From NCBI RefSeq assembly GCF_000208745.1, contig NC_030856.1:7677965-7741964 (forward strand): a DNA stretch of 64,000 nt. The letters run 5' to 3'. The translations under genes and the position numbers were made by a program. This DNA comes from Theobroma cacao. Taxonomy: Eukaryota > Streptophyta > Magnoliopsida > Malvales > Malvaceae. Below the pieces are notes generated by a model, which was not told where the DNA came from, ran no database searches, and saw nothing but the letters and a program-made list of their open reading frames with translations. This document shows, piece after piece, positions 47,217-58,610 of this stretch; position 1 is the stretch's first letter; each line of letters opens with the position of its first letter.

Positions 47217-48728
47217 CTCTACCTTTTTGGGAATAAATATTTTTTCTACTTTTTTTAAATATTCTCTTTTTACTTATTTTTCTAACCTATTTTTTTATGA
47301 CTAAACATTTCATTACTTTTCATATTTTCCATCGATCTAAATTTATTTCTCTACAACTACATATTTTTCTATTCTTTCCTATTTAAATATTTTTTTGCTA
47401 AATTGTTATTTATTTTTATAACTTTCTACCTAAACCTATTACCATTTATTTTCTTTTTGTATATTTTACCTATCTAAACCTAAACATTTATAGCTAAATA
47501 TTTATTTACCTTTTTCATTTTCAGATTTATATTTAATATTATTATTTATATCCTTTTTACTATTTCTTTGATTCTTATTCAAATAATACTTTACATATAT
47601 ATTTTTGTTCCTACATCATTTATTAATATGCACAACCAACAAAAATGCAAACAAGCCCCAGCACATGAAAAATAAGAAAGGATGAGAGGAGCCCATACCA
47701 AGTGAACACAAATAGGCCCAAAGTCAGCAAACTGTATTAATACTTACGTGGGCTAGTTGCAACCCACCTCTTCCAGCCCTCTCCCTTTTTTTTTTTATGT
47801 TATGCTCCAAACGGTACTGTTTAGCACTTTGCTCTTTACAACCCTAACTATAAATTCCTTTTTTCTCTCTCTCTTTCTCATTTTTCATTTTCTCTCTCTA
47901 ATGGCTACAAAACTCTTCCTTTTCTCTAGCCAAACACTTTCTCTTCTTCCTCAATTGAAAACCTTAGCCTTAAAACCTTCAACCTCTTTTTTTCACTTTC
48001 TCAACCCACGGCTCCTCCCTTCTTTAAAACCCAAAAATTGAACCTTAAACCCTATCTGCTCTCCTTTTTAAAATCCAACTCTGTTCATATATTTTTTTTG
48101 TTGCTTTTTGGTGATTTTTGCTTTTATTTTTCGATTGGGATTGTGGTATTTCACCAGTTGGTAAAGGCTAGGTTTTTTTGGTTCTTAGGGTTTTTAGCCT
48201 AAGGATTTTTTAGGCTTTTTTGGATACTTTTTTTTCTTTGATTGAGATTGTGGTGTTTGGGCTGCTAGAAACTAGGATTTTTTTATGGTACTAGGTTTTC
48301 AAAAAATAAGAAAAGTTTTTAGGATTTCTGTTTTGGGCTCTTGGCTGTTAAGGATTTTTAGGTTGGTTGCTAGGGTTTTTTTCCTTTTTTGTTTTTACCG
48401 ATTCTACTCTTTAGGTTTTTGCACTCTGGACTCCTTCATATAATAAAAAATTTTGAGGGTTCCTATAAAACTCGATTGTCCAAGTTCTTGGACAACCAGA
48501 AAGTGAAATCATGCTCTTTTGAGCATGATTTCACAAGTGAGGGCTTTTAAGTCAAAGAAATTTCTGGGTGGTAGTTGAAGGTGGCCTAAATCTAGTTGTC
48601 CAAGGGGCATTGAATGCTCTATGCAAGTTGGTTCCTAAAGTTGACTATGGAGGCCACGCGTCTCAATTTTTTCTTCATTGTGATTTATTTATTATTATTA
48701 TTTTTATTTGAAAAAAAATAAGTCTATA
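45720..48728 (-). repeat. 5' LTR of the minus-strand element (contains assembly gap)
   Basis: About 3 kb. The LTR start on the minus strand reads TATAGACTT near 48728 (TGTAGAC expected, G to A). The U3 part includes the pair catgctcttttgagcatg (48511-48528), a near-perfect inverted repeat, and caagttcttggac. The variant palindrome aaacggtactgttt is at 47809-47822. Confidence 0.75.
46902..47170. other. Assembly gap (269 N) between AT microsatellites
   Basis: The gap is flanked by (TA)n on both sides, so the missing part is probably an expanded AT repeat or a short insertion. Open frames crossing it are meaningless. Confidence 0.99.
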
Positions 48729-49714
48729 GCTCTCCAGAGTTCTTTTCTTTTAATTTTTGAAAGCTATTTCCGTTTTCTATTATTATCATCCCCTATTATA
48801 GCCTCCTCTACCTTAGTTATTTCCTTTTCAATCCCAACTATCCTCTTCTTAAAAGCTCCAAATTCTCTCTGTTGCCATTCTCTAATAATAGCTTTACACC
48901 TTTGCCTTTCTCTTATTCTCCTTCTCTGAGCTTTCCGAAGTAGCCCTAAACATAGCATGAAAAGATTTTTCATCTAACCAGTGATTAAAAATCTAAAAGG
49001 TTTAGGGCCCCAATCTAGGTCAACTTCACCCAAAACAATAGGTTGTCATCTTAGATCAAAACTAGTAGCCTTTTTTGCCTTCATTCTTTAAGCTTACTCA
49101 AATAGTCCCCTACAACCAAGAATCTATCAAGCTTGCTAAACGCCTCCTTTTCTTTGAAGTTTTTATAAGTGAAGGCTCCTCTAACTAAAGGAAGATTCTA
49201 TAACTTATAGCTGTCAATAAACTCTTTGAAAGTTACCACAAAGCTTTGGTTGCTACTCCTACCTATTCTTTCCTCTGTAATCTTAGTGACATTGAAATCA
49301 CTGTCTAGACACCATGGGACATCCTCAAAACTCATCACTCTACCAAGCTTCTCAAAAAGAATCTGACACTCATTATCTAATTAGAAGCGTACCCATTTCC
49401 AAGGCCACATTTGAAGTTATGGCTTTTGATCACACCCACTATCAAGATGAAATTTCTATCTACATACAATTTATCGAACTGGGAAAAGTCTTTCTTCCAC
49501 ATACTCAACAACCCACCTGATGGACCAACTGACAATACTGCTCTATGTTCACACACCCCATTCCCCCACACTGATCTAATTGTCCTGCTCTCAATTGTTT
49601 TAGCTTAGTTTCCTGAATATGAATAATATCTTGTTTTTCCTGCCCCACTAATTGCCTAACTACTTTCTTTTTATTGAAGCTCCCTTAACCTCTAACGTTC
49701 CAAAAGATCTTCAT
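48729..49714 (-). pseudogene. L1-type LINE ORF2, endonuclease part only
   Basis: On the minus strand from 49714 the translation begins MKIFWNVRG-stop-GSFNKK and continues VVRQLVGQEKQDIIHIQETK. This is the start of the APE-type endonuclease of plant L1 LINEs, which nicks target DNA for reverse transcription. Further blocks in shifted frames are VLSVGPSGGLLSMW and FNVTKITEERIGRSS, then LPLVRGAFTYKNF, SKLDRFLV and the coiled linker AIIREWQQREFGAF near 48830-48880. Several frameshifts and stops are present. The reverse transcriptase is absent because the LTR element at 48728 abuts the break. Confidence 0.88.
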
Positions 49715-49739
49715 TAACAAATCAAAACACTAAAGGTAA

Positions 49740-52388
49740 AGCAAACGTGCTTGACCTTTAAATTGGGTACGTGCTACTATTGGTAGCATTGCTCCTCTTT
49801 CTCTCTTCATCCACCTTTTCAAAGTCCACTAACTTTTGAATTACAACTTCCTCATTCTTATGGAATGACTATCTTAGCCTTTTCATCAATTTCAGAATTT
49901 CTTCTGCTTCATCTCTGATTGTTGAGTCCTTTAAATGCATATTTGAATAGAAGATGATATCCATATCATGTAGGTTAAAATCAACGTCCATCAACCCTTT
50001 TTCTTCCTCTTCCTCCATCTGATCTTTTAGGTTTCTCTTCCTTCCACTTGAATCCCTCCCCTTTGGTGTTGAAGCCTAAACCTTGACAACTTTTTTTCTA
50101 GATTTCCTACTAGTCTTCTTTTTGTTTGAGCTATTCTGGCCTAATCTCTAGTTAGGCGAATATTTCTTGAAAGAATTTCTTCGTCTCTTACTTCTGTGGG
50201 ACAGATACGGTGTACCTTCATCCTTTTCAAGTGACCTATTGTCACTTTAGACTCTATTCCTTTCACTTTGATCAGACACCTTGAAAGTTACCCTTCCTTT
50301 GCCTTTCAAGCCAGCAAAGATATCGGCTCTCTTTTCTCTCAATAAATTTTCAATCTTGGTTTGTCGTTGCACTTGGGCTTTCATCTTCTACTTAGGAGTT
50401 AAACATTTTCTTTTGCTGCCATTAACAATATCATTGTCTAAGCAAAACTAGGGATGAAATTCTACATTCCTATTTTGGGTTTCTATTTCTACGAGTTCCA
50501 TTTCTATTGACTTATTTTACTCTTCAATAGGCCCATCTTCAATTAGCCTATACTCCATTCCAGACCAGCTCATTATGTTTTCATCAAGTTCAACCCAATC
50601 CTTTTTCTCTAGCCCACAATTGAATTGTGGTCTACCCAAACTAATGGGTTAACCTTAGTTAGTGATTAAAGGCCAACCCTTAAACTGGGTCTTCACGAGC
50701 TTACTCTTTTCAAGGATTTTATTCTCTCTTAGACCTGAAACCATCTCCCTAATTTCCTCCCTTGGTAACCTAGTTTGACGTTCTGACAAGTCTCTATCCA
50801 TCATCGACGTTTCAACTCTTTATGACTTTCTCCTCTGTTTAAGGTCTACCACTTGCCTATTGCTATGATTCCCATCAATTTGGCATGCTCCTTTGTTGCC
50901 TTTTTTAACTACCAAATCTTCAACCCCTTTGTCAATTGGATCTTGTTTTCCTTTTTTCTTTCATTCCTGGCTAAAAGTGTCATAAAATCCCATTTCCATT
51001 CCTTTTATCCTTGACACCAAGTTGCTTCCACTTCCTTTATACAGCATTTTTTTAAAAAAAAAAATTGTAAACACTTTAGTCTTCCTCGTGCCTTGGTCCC
51101 TTTGTGGACTGTTCCCCATCACCTCTGTTTGCAGTTCCTTTACCGAATCACCACCAAGAGCCTCCAGGTTATCGTCGTTCATCTCTTTAACTAGGCTCTC
51201 AAATTTGATTTCAAGATTTACTTCTTTATCTTTGGAATAAACCTTTAATTTTTCATTGTCTTCATTTCCTACGATATTGACACAGACCTTAAAAAGATTA
51301 CCCCTTTTCTTAATTTCCACATAATTGGGAATTAAAAACCTACTCTTAACCTTATCCATAATATGTGCCTAATTAAATTTTCCCATAATACATGTGCTTT
51401 TATCAACACCAAGCACTTCACTTTAACATTCACCAATAGCTTTAAATGTATTGGAATGCCATAAATGTAGAGGTATTTCTGAGAGTTTCACCCAAAGTCT
51501 TATGTCCCTTTCATATCTAGCAATATCAATCGGGATTAGTGATTCAAAGAACATGTCAAACAGCTCTCAGTAATTTTCCAATAAGGTTATCATTTTATCA
51601 CAATCTCTGAATGAAAAAACTATTATCAGACCTTCAAGTATTCTTACTTGAACATGAATCCCCTCCTGCTAGACACTATCTTGGATAAAGCTACATGGCA
51701 CAATTGCTCTCAGCCTGCCTATCACACTGCACTTAACCCAATCTTGCTCCTCATCCGTTATAACTATTTTTATTATAGTCTTTCTAACTTCTTTCTGATC
51801 CACCTCATTCCTTTCAATGTTTTCGGTAATAGTCTTACAAGCTGAGGGTCCATGAGATATGCTTAAAGCTTCATCCTTACCATTCAACTTGGGTAATTCT
51901 CCCTATGGATTCCCATGAGAAGAGATTCATTCCTTAGGCCCTTCCTTATCCCGATGGCTAATGTTACTAGCAACCACATCTTTATAAGTTCATTTATTTA
52001 AACGTGTGGGTTGAGTTCTATTATGTTGCTCCTGTCCATCCTATTTTTTCTCAATCCTGTTTTGTCTTTGTAATGGTTGCACTATCCTAACTATGATCTA
52101 TTTTCCATCCATCCACTAGTGATTACCCCGCTTCAGTGCATTCTTCAATTCTTTCTTTTCCCTATAGCAAATGAAGGCAAAGTTTGCTCTTCTATTCTTA
52201 TCTAAAGTGGCTTTGCTAAGGATGAAGACATCCATGACTCTGTCGAACTCTTCAAAAGCCCCTCGGATAGCTTCCCATGACAACCTTCTACTAAGATTAT
52301 CAATAAAAACAAAGTGCAAACCGTTGAGCCACCATCATCCACCTTTGGCAATGTTGTCTTTCCTCTTACTCCTCGACCTTCCTTTCAT
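49740..52388 (-). pseudogene. L1-type LINE ORF1 (RRM-containing RNA-binding protein)
   Basis: The minus-strand start is near 52388. An RRM follows: HFVFIDNLSRRLSWEAIRGA, FEEFDRVMDVFI, NRRANFAFICYRE. Further on is the plant LINE/DUF4283-like block IPLHLWHSNTFKAIGEC (about 51500-51440) leading into MDKVKSRFLIPNYVEIKKRG and FKVCVNIVG. The rest is charged, low-conservation tail. ORF1 proteins coat LINE RNA. Stops and frameshifts occur throughout; 50961-51359 remains open. Confidence 0.85.
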
Positions 52389-52589
52389 TGTTCTTCTCCT
52401 TCTGTCCAAAGAGAAATCAATCTAGAGATCCCTTAGTGGGAACAACTAAACAAGCATGCTTCTAGTGGGTCTTTAGATAAACTAAAATGTTTGATTAGTA
52501 GGAAAATTTATTCTTATATGTGATTTCAAATTTATTGTTTTTGCAATATATTTTAATTAGTTTTCATTTACATTGCATTGGGAAAAAAA

Positions 52590-52893
52590 TCAGCTTTTAG
52601 GTTGCATATCTTTTTTGTTGGTCAATATATCTTTATTGAAAATATTAATTTTAACATTAATAATCTCATTGTATGTCAACTTTCGTCGATTATATTTGAT
52701 CAGCTTCCTGAATTAAACCATCTAGATTTGGGAATCAACCATCTTTCAGGTAGAATTCCAACCAGTTTATTCAAGTGCCAAGACTTAGTATTTCTAAGTT
52801 TATATAGAAATACCTTGGAGGGAAGTGTGCCTCAAGAAATTGGGAATTTGACTGGATTAAAATACTTTTCTCTCGGAGAGAACAACCTACAAG
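52590..52893 (+). pseudogene. LRR receptor-like kinase relic, gene copy C
   Basis: Parallels the end of the first exon of copies A and B. From NINNLIVCQLSS through FDQLPELNHLDLG and HLSGRIPTSLFKCQDLVFLS to GSVPQEIGNLTGL and ENNLQ, it ends at a GT donor at 52893/52894. The frame is open over this stretch and lacks the frameshift of A and B. Sequence 5' of about 52590 is lost at the LINE junction. Confidence 0.88.
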
Positions 52894-53764
52894 GTATGTT
52901 TATTGTGGGCCTTTCTTTAGACAAATTGATATGATTAGTTAGCAATTTATATTTATTCATAGGTTCATATTTTGGATTTCGTTGTTTAGATTGAACTTGA
53001 AAACTTGAATTTATAAGAAAAGATTTAAACTACAAATTTACTGTAAATGTAAGTGATATAACTTATGAAAACATGACGTTTTTTTATTATTTTGAACTCG
53101 TTGGATTTGTGAGATCTCCATTTAGTGGTGAGGGTGAACTATGATTTAGACAATTTGATATTCAATTATTTATACCCTCTCAAATATTTGTATTGAATTT
53201 TAACAATATTTTAGGTAATTAGTGTTTGATCACCGTCCTAATTTATAACTGCTTGATTTGAATCGGAATTTCAACAAGTTTATTTAAATGCAAAGAGTTA
53301 CAATAAATACACTTGTTTCGTAATCAATTGGAGGGGACTGTGCCTTTAAAAGTCGGGAATTTGACTTGCTAATATATTGTTTTGGTGTGGCTAAAAAGAA
53401 ACTGACATAATAAGTAAGTGGCATCCATGATTAGTTAAAAATTTATACCCCTTTTGTAATTTTAGATTTTTTTCTTTTAAATTTCAACTTTCCTTTAAGA
53501 ATTTGTAACAAAAACTTTAATATTTTCACTTATAAACTTGAGATTTGTCCTCATAAAAACCATATTGAACCATTTAATTATAAAAAAAAAAAACCATATT
53601 GAACCATTTAACAAGGATTTTCGTAAAACAACATGCAAAACTACGATTTAAAGAACAAGAAAATAAGAGCACCTGCTTTGTTGAAAGTAAAGATAAATGA
53701 AATAGATGCCTAGTGCTCAAGGAAGAAAGGAACTTGATTTGAGGGATTGAATTTCATGTGTCAG
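52894..53764. other. Intron-like sequence with a decayed LRR piece
   Basis: Near 53268-53375, aacaagtttatttaaatgca, aagagttaca and ggaggggactgtgcctttaa form a decayed copy of the TSLFKCKELQ...GSVP segment. The direct repeat accatattgaaccattta occurs twice at about 53560-53610. Confidence 0.6.
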
Positions 53765-53836
53765 GTGAAATTCCATCAGCTATTGGAAGCCTAACTTCTA
53801 TTAAGGAGCTTGAGTTTTCGCATAACAACTTGACAG
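53765..53836 (+). pseudogene. 72-nt LRR exon module 4
   Basis: 72 nt between tcag and gtataa, phase 1. It encodes EIPSAIGSLTSIKELEFS then HNNLT. The upstream intron carries the same gatgcctagtgctcaa block as modules 1-3. Confidence 0.88.
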
Positions 53837-54048
53837 GTATAATATCATCTTTCTTCTCATTTTCATACATATTAATCTGCAATCCTTTTTAAGTATTTGA
53901 AATGAAAATTAAACACTTCATAAAATACCACGAAAAGCTACGATTTAAAGAAGATACAAAAGGAAAACGCGAGCACTTGTTTTGCTGCTCCAAGAAAGGT
54001 CTAGGTAAAATTTTAACTTAATTTGAGGAATTGAATTTAATGTTTCAG

Positions 54049-54120
54049 GTGAAATTCCATCAGCTGTTGGAAACATGACTTCTATTGTGAATCTTGATTT
54101 TTCGCATAACAACTTGACAG
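54049..54120 (+). pseudogene. 72-nt LRR exon module 5
   Basis: 72 nt between tttcag and gtatga, phase 1. It encodes EIPSAVGNMTSIVNLDFS then HNNLT. It lies 284 bp after module 4. No further exon is seen before the foldback element. Confidence 0.88.
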
Positions 54121-54171
54121 GTATGATATCATCTTTCTTCTCCTTTTCTTCTGATATATACATATCACCCT

Positions 54172-54202
54172 AAACACACACATACACACACACACATATA
54201 AA
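54172..54202. repeat. (CA)n-type microsatellite
   Basis: acacacacatacacacacac in the intron after module 5. Confidence 0.9.
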
Positions 54203-54429
54203 AAAGAAGCCAAAAAACAAAACAATAATATTTTTTGCTACTATACTTTCATAATATGCTTGTTTTACATTTCTGCTTGAATTCCTTTGATTATGTTATC
54301 GCTAGTGCTTTTATCGTTCTTTATTATTTCTCTTTTTTTCAGTTTCGACTTAATATGAAAATTTTTTAAAAAATGTTTTAGTTTTAGTGTATTTAATATT
54401 GATATATTATAATTTTTAATGACAAAAAG

Positions 54430-55849
54430 TAGAAAAAGTTAATAAAATAGTCAATTACCTTAGTAGTCCTTATACTTATGTATTTTCTTCACTTTAGTCT
54501 TTTTACCCAAAATCGTAACAATTTAATCTTTTAATTTTGAAAATTGTTTCAATTTAATCCCTTTTAACACTTTTCTTCCAAAATTACCCTTCACAAAATG
54601 GACATGGCATGTGAGGTGGATTGCCTTGTGTCTTTTCATTGTTTTCTCCAAAAATATTAAGTACTTGTTGAGTTTTGAACCCCAAAACTCATGCAACCAT
54701 GACAAACTTTGTACTACTTACTCGAAGCCCTTACTTATTTTCTTTTCTTCTTTACTTTCCTCTTTTCCTTTTTTTTTCTTTTTTTTGTCCATTTTTTTTC
54801 TTTCCCTTTCTCCTCTCACCTCCTCCCTTAAGGACCAATAACTAATTGTTGGTCGATGGTCATCAGTCACAATCATGGCATGGCATGTCCAATGACCGTC
54901 GCTCGACCATCGACATCCAATAACAGGCAACTGATGATCAACGATGATGTTCGGTGATTGGTGGTCGGTCCTTAAGGAAGAAGGTGAAAAGAGGGAGAGA
55001 AAGAAAAAAAAGAAAAAAGAAAAAAGAAAAAGAGGAAAGAAAGGAAAAAAAGAAAAAAAAAGTAATATATAATTAAAGGTGAGGGCTTAAAGTAAGTGGT
55101 AAAGAGTTTGTTGTGCAAAACTCAGCAAGCATATAATATATTTAGAGAAAACAAGGAAAAGACACAAGGCGTCGTCTTGACACGCCACATGTTGCTTTCT
55201 TGTCATGACACATGGTGCTTTCCTTGAAGTGCCACGTGGCATGTCTACGTCAGCATGTTAGTGCCACGTGGCACTGTCAAATCTCAAAGTGATATGGCAC
55301 TATCGAGTCAACATTTTCAGTCCACCTCAAAGACACAAGGCACATGTTAGTATCACATGGCATTGTCACATCTCAAAGTAATATGGCACTATTGGGTCAA
55401 CATTTTCAATCCACCTCACATACCAAGTCAACAAGCAATGACATCAATTCTATGAAGGGTAATTTTGAAAGAAAAATGTTAGAGGAACTAAATTAAAAAG
55501 CACCTTCCTAACACGTCAAATATTACTTTCTTATCATGCTACGTGTCAACCTCTAGACATGCCATGTGGCATGATATGGATGGGTGTTGAAATAGAGTGT
55601 GACACATGGTGCCTTCCCTAACATGCCACGTGGCATATCTACATCAGTATGTTAGTGCCACATGGCACTGTCACATTAGCATGTCAAAATGATATGGCAT
55701 TACCGCGTCAGCATTTTTGCTCCACCTAACATACCAAGTCAACAAGTGGTGCCATGTCAATGCCAAGTCAGCAATGACGTCAGTTCTAAGAAGGGTAATT
55801 TCGTAAGAAAAACATTAAAAGAACTAAATTGAAGCAATTCTCAAAATCT
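54430..55849. mobile_element. Foldback-type element with long inverted arms and G-box repeats
   Basis: 54623-54840 is inverted-complementary to 54961-55170: gccttgtgtctttt at the left arm start pairs with aaaagacacaaggc at the right, then actcgaagccc pairs with gggcttaaagt, and a pyrimidine tract with a purine tract. The centre (54841-54960) is also imperfectly self-complementary. Outer inverted segments ttgtttcaatttaatccc (54545) and actaaattgaagcaattctc (about 55823-55842) bracket it. The right arm contains two diverged copies (about 340 bp) of a block with cacgtggc. The right outer end touches LINE 2. Superfamily (Mutator-like or other) is not established. Confidence 0.72.
55231..55636. 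promoter_or_regulatory. G-box (CACGTG) palindromes in the foldback element
   Basis: gccacgtggc at 55231-55240, the 14-bp perfect palindrome gtgccacgtggcac at 55261-55274, and atgccacgtggcat at 55623-55636; several one-base variants (gtgccacatggcac) lie between. CACGTGGC is the core bound by plant bZIP/bHLH factors; use in this place is inference. Confidence 0.55.
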
Positions 55850-56240
55850 TTCACCCTCATCATTAGGCATATACATATTCCCCTCATCATCATCAACATT
55901 AAGACCTTTAAGTTTTCCAATCATCAAAATGTACCAGCTATCAATAATGAAGTGCTCCATAAACAAAAGAATTCTCGCATCAACATGTGATCAAATACCA
56001 ACCAACCCCCCACCCCTCCCTCTCCAAGGCACCAACAGCCCCCCGCCCCTCAAGGCACTAACAAATAGCATCTGAAGACTACCATTTACACATCCTTCTT
56101 CCCCGTAAACTTTCCACTAGTCTTGAATTGGCCTCCCTTAGCTTAAGTCTTTTGCAAGAGAAGAAAACGTTGTTTAAACTTCATCGATAAATTTTTTACG
56201 GCCCTTTTCTTCTCTGGTATCCCCAGCCCTCTCACATTTT
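55850..56240 (-). pseudogene. Second LINE, ORF2 endonuclease start, truncated
   Basis: The minus strand begins NVRGLGIPEKKRAVKNL, the diagnostic opening of the plant L1 endonuclease, then decays with frameshifts. A later MYMPNDEGER resembles the NIYAPND block. The element stops at the foldback boundary; no RT. Confidence 0.78.
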
Positions 56241-58587
56241 AATTAATTGCAATCATATTAAACATAATCAACACATAAAAATGATTGCAAAACGCCTTTA
56301 CCAAGCCCAACCATAGCTCGACTATACCTATCCCATGTTTGTCTTCTTCTTCCACTGAGACAAAGACCTCCACCATATCTCTGTCATCCAGATCAAATAC
56401 CATCCTAACATTCCCCACCACCTCCAACGTACTCTTCACTTCTTTTAACAACATCGCATTCCTTTTAGCAATATCGTTGTCCGTAATCAAATTCCCAATA
56501 ATTTCCTACTGTAATCTTTGCTCCTTTCTATTATTTTTGACAGCTTTCTCACTAGGCTTCCTTTCTCTCCTCTTTTTAACCCCCACGGACCCATCCTGTT
56601 GTGTGGGTTGCTTCAAGATGGGAGTCTTCTAAATGCTGTCACTCTATTGCTCCATGGTCCCTCTTATCTTCTCAATCAATCCCTTATCCCTTGCTTTATT
56701 GCTCACTTGCTTCGAGATTTGCTCCTCTGCATCAAGCCTTTGCTGAGTGTATACTGCCTTCACCAAGCCACAACTCAACTGTTCTCTGACACATTTCGGC
56801 CATAGCAAGAGTATCATGTAATCGCCCAAGCTCTTTAATCTTACCAAATGAAGAAACTTCTTTAATCTCTTTTCCTGGTACACCTTGGAAGACTACAGTA
56901 GTATTGATACATGATGTCACCCTCAAAATCCTATATTCAACCACATCTATGAGAGCTCTGTGTCCATTCTCTCCTGATACTTCTGCTCAGGATAAATCAA
57001 GCCTAGGTCTAGACTCTTCAAACTACCTGTCAACATTACAAAGCCAAAAATCAACAATCATACCTTCCCATGGCCCATTAAACTTGGGTCAAGATATTCC
57101 ACTCATGGAATGCCCTTTAATTATAAGTCCAACCTTAGCATTCTCAAAGTGGGCGTGATTCCCATTTTCAATTTTAATCTCTTCCAATGGCCCACTGGGC
57201 TCATCCCCACTTAAATGTTTCCCTTGACTTAACCCAAGCCCGAAAGAAGACCCAAAACCATCTTGCAATAGCTGATTGACAGACCGCTGCTCATCACAAG
57301 AAAACTCCTTAAGCCTCGACGTCCTACCCATCCTGCCCCTCGCGGATGGCACGTTGCTCAGAGGAGACCGTTGACCCTTTTCGAATTCACCCATTTAAAA
57401 AGGCAAAACTGTCCCTTTCCCTTCCACGTATTCTGACCTCAAAAAAGCCACACCCACCTACTTCGAATCACCTCCCAACATATAATTCTCATTCTCTGCC
57501 TTGCTCTCTGACGAGCTATTCTTGCTCTTCTTACTCTCAAGCTCTCACTCCAATTTTTCTTCAATAGACAATTTCAACGCCAGTTTATTCTCATTAATAA
57601 CCATCTCTTGCCATTGAAGTATCTTCATGCCAGGATCTAATGAAACCAACATATGAGCAAAATCAAATCTCTCCAATCTACTCGTAACCATAAATAAATT
57701 GCTTTTCCTCATGTGCTTTCTACGAGAGTGAAAACTGTCACATTCTAGAGATGGACTAAAAGATTCTCAATTTTGACCTACACAAACATGACATTCCTTT
57801 CCAGCACCTTCGCAAAAGGAATAATTGAGTCGAAGCAAAGCGAAAACATCTCAGGATATCTTTCCAGTAAAACTTTTATCTCCTGCTCATCACTAAAAGT
57901 TATCAATGCCTCTAACTCTCACCAAAGTTCCTTTCCTGAATTAACTAGATTGAATTCCACTCAAGGAGAAAATCTCCTTCATATTGGCAACAGCACTTCT
58001 CCTTACGCATTCGAGTTCACTGTCAGGTATCACTTCATTAACGACCACCACTCGCTTCTCCTTATTCATTCCACCCTCATTGCTGTTCCTACAATCCTTC
58101 TCCTCAAGCCAATCACTTCTTGCATTAACCAGGGCTTCCTTATATGACCATTTAGGCAACCTTTGCCTCTGGTCGCGAAGCAACACATCCCACCTCTATT
58201 CCTCCCATTCTCCTTTCCACCATTAAAAGCCCTATTAACAACAATTTTGCGCCCATCCAACACTCTCATGTTCCCCCTAGCGATGTCTTTTTGCATTTCC
58301 TCCAAAGAATCATACTTGACAAGGCCAAAACTAGCCTTGACCCTATTCATTTCCTTCTTGGATCTAGCAATAAATGCATCAACCACAACCTTGCACTTTT
58401 GAATCGCGTCTTAGAGGCCTTTCCACGTGATTCTCAGGCTTAAATTTCCAATGAAAACGGAATGAAGCCTCTCTCTCCATCGACAAATATCATCGTTGAA
58501 AGAGAAACCCTTTTTCTGCGATCCACCATCGTCCTCCTTCTACCCCACCTGTCGTCCGTTCGTATTCTTCCTCTCTCTGCCTAACAT
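56241..58587 (-). pseudogene. Second LINE, ORF1 (RRM-containing)
   Basis: The minus-strand start is near 58587 (MLGRERKN). An RRM follows: RLHSVFIGNLSLRITWKGL, VVDAFIARSKKEMNRVKASF, GLVKYDSLEEMQKDIARGNM and VLDGRKIVVNRAF. A conserved ORF1 middle comes next (ELEALITFSDEQEIKVLLER, YPEMFSLCFDSI), then a long charged tail (57394-56245) with IKELGRLHDTLAMAEMCQRT and LEVVGNVRMVFDLDDRDMVE. Stops and frameshifts break it. It is diverged from the ORF1 at 49740-52388, so the two LINEs are separate insertions of different subfamilies in the same orientation. Confidence 0.84.
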
Positions 58588-58610
58588 TCTCTCTCCACTA
58601 ATATTTTTGT

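Larger units (their letters stand above)
42653..48728 (-). mobile_element. Tat/Ogre-like LTR element, minus strand, interior mostly deleted
   Basis: On the minus strand the order is 5' LTR (48728 to 45720), primer binding site (45719 to 45701), leader (45700 to about 45326), then directly the truncated 3' LTR (about 45325 to 42653). No gag or pol lies between. The LTRs share with 8795-11498 and 18529-21033 the terminal GTTACAACA/GACA-type end, the gggcg... 3' block and the bracketed ccatcatcgg blocks. The left LTR lacks its first several hundred bases, so one deletion removed the interior and the start of that LTR. I do not see a convincing target duplication. Confidence 0.8.

Noticed and set aside
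46865..47236. Open frames across the N gap
   Set aside because: They consist of unknown bases flanked by AT microsatellites.
48729..52440. Host RNA-binding (RRM) gene on the minus strand
   Set aside because: The RRM is followed by LINE ORF1-type sequence and then an APE endonuclease start, which marks a LINE.
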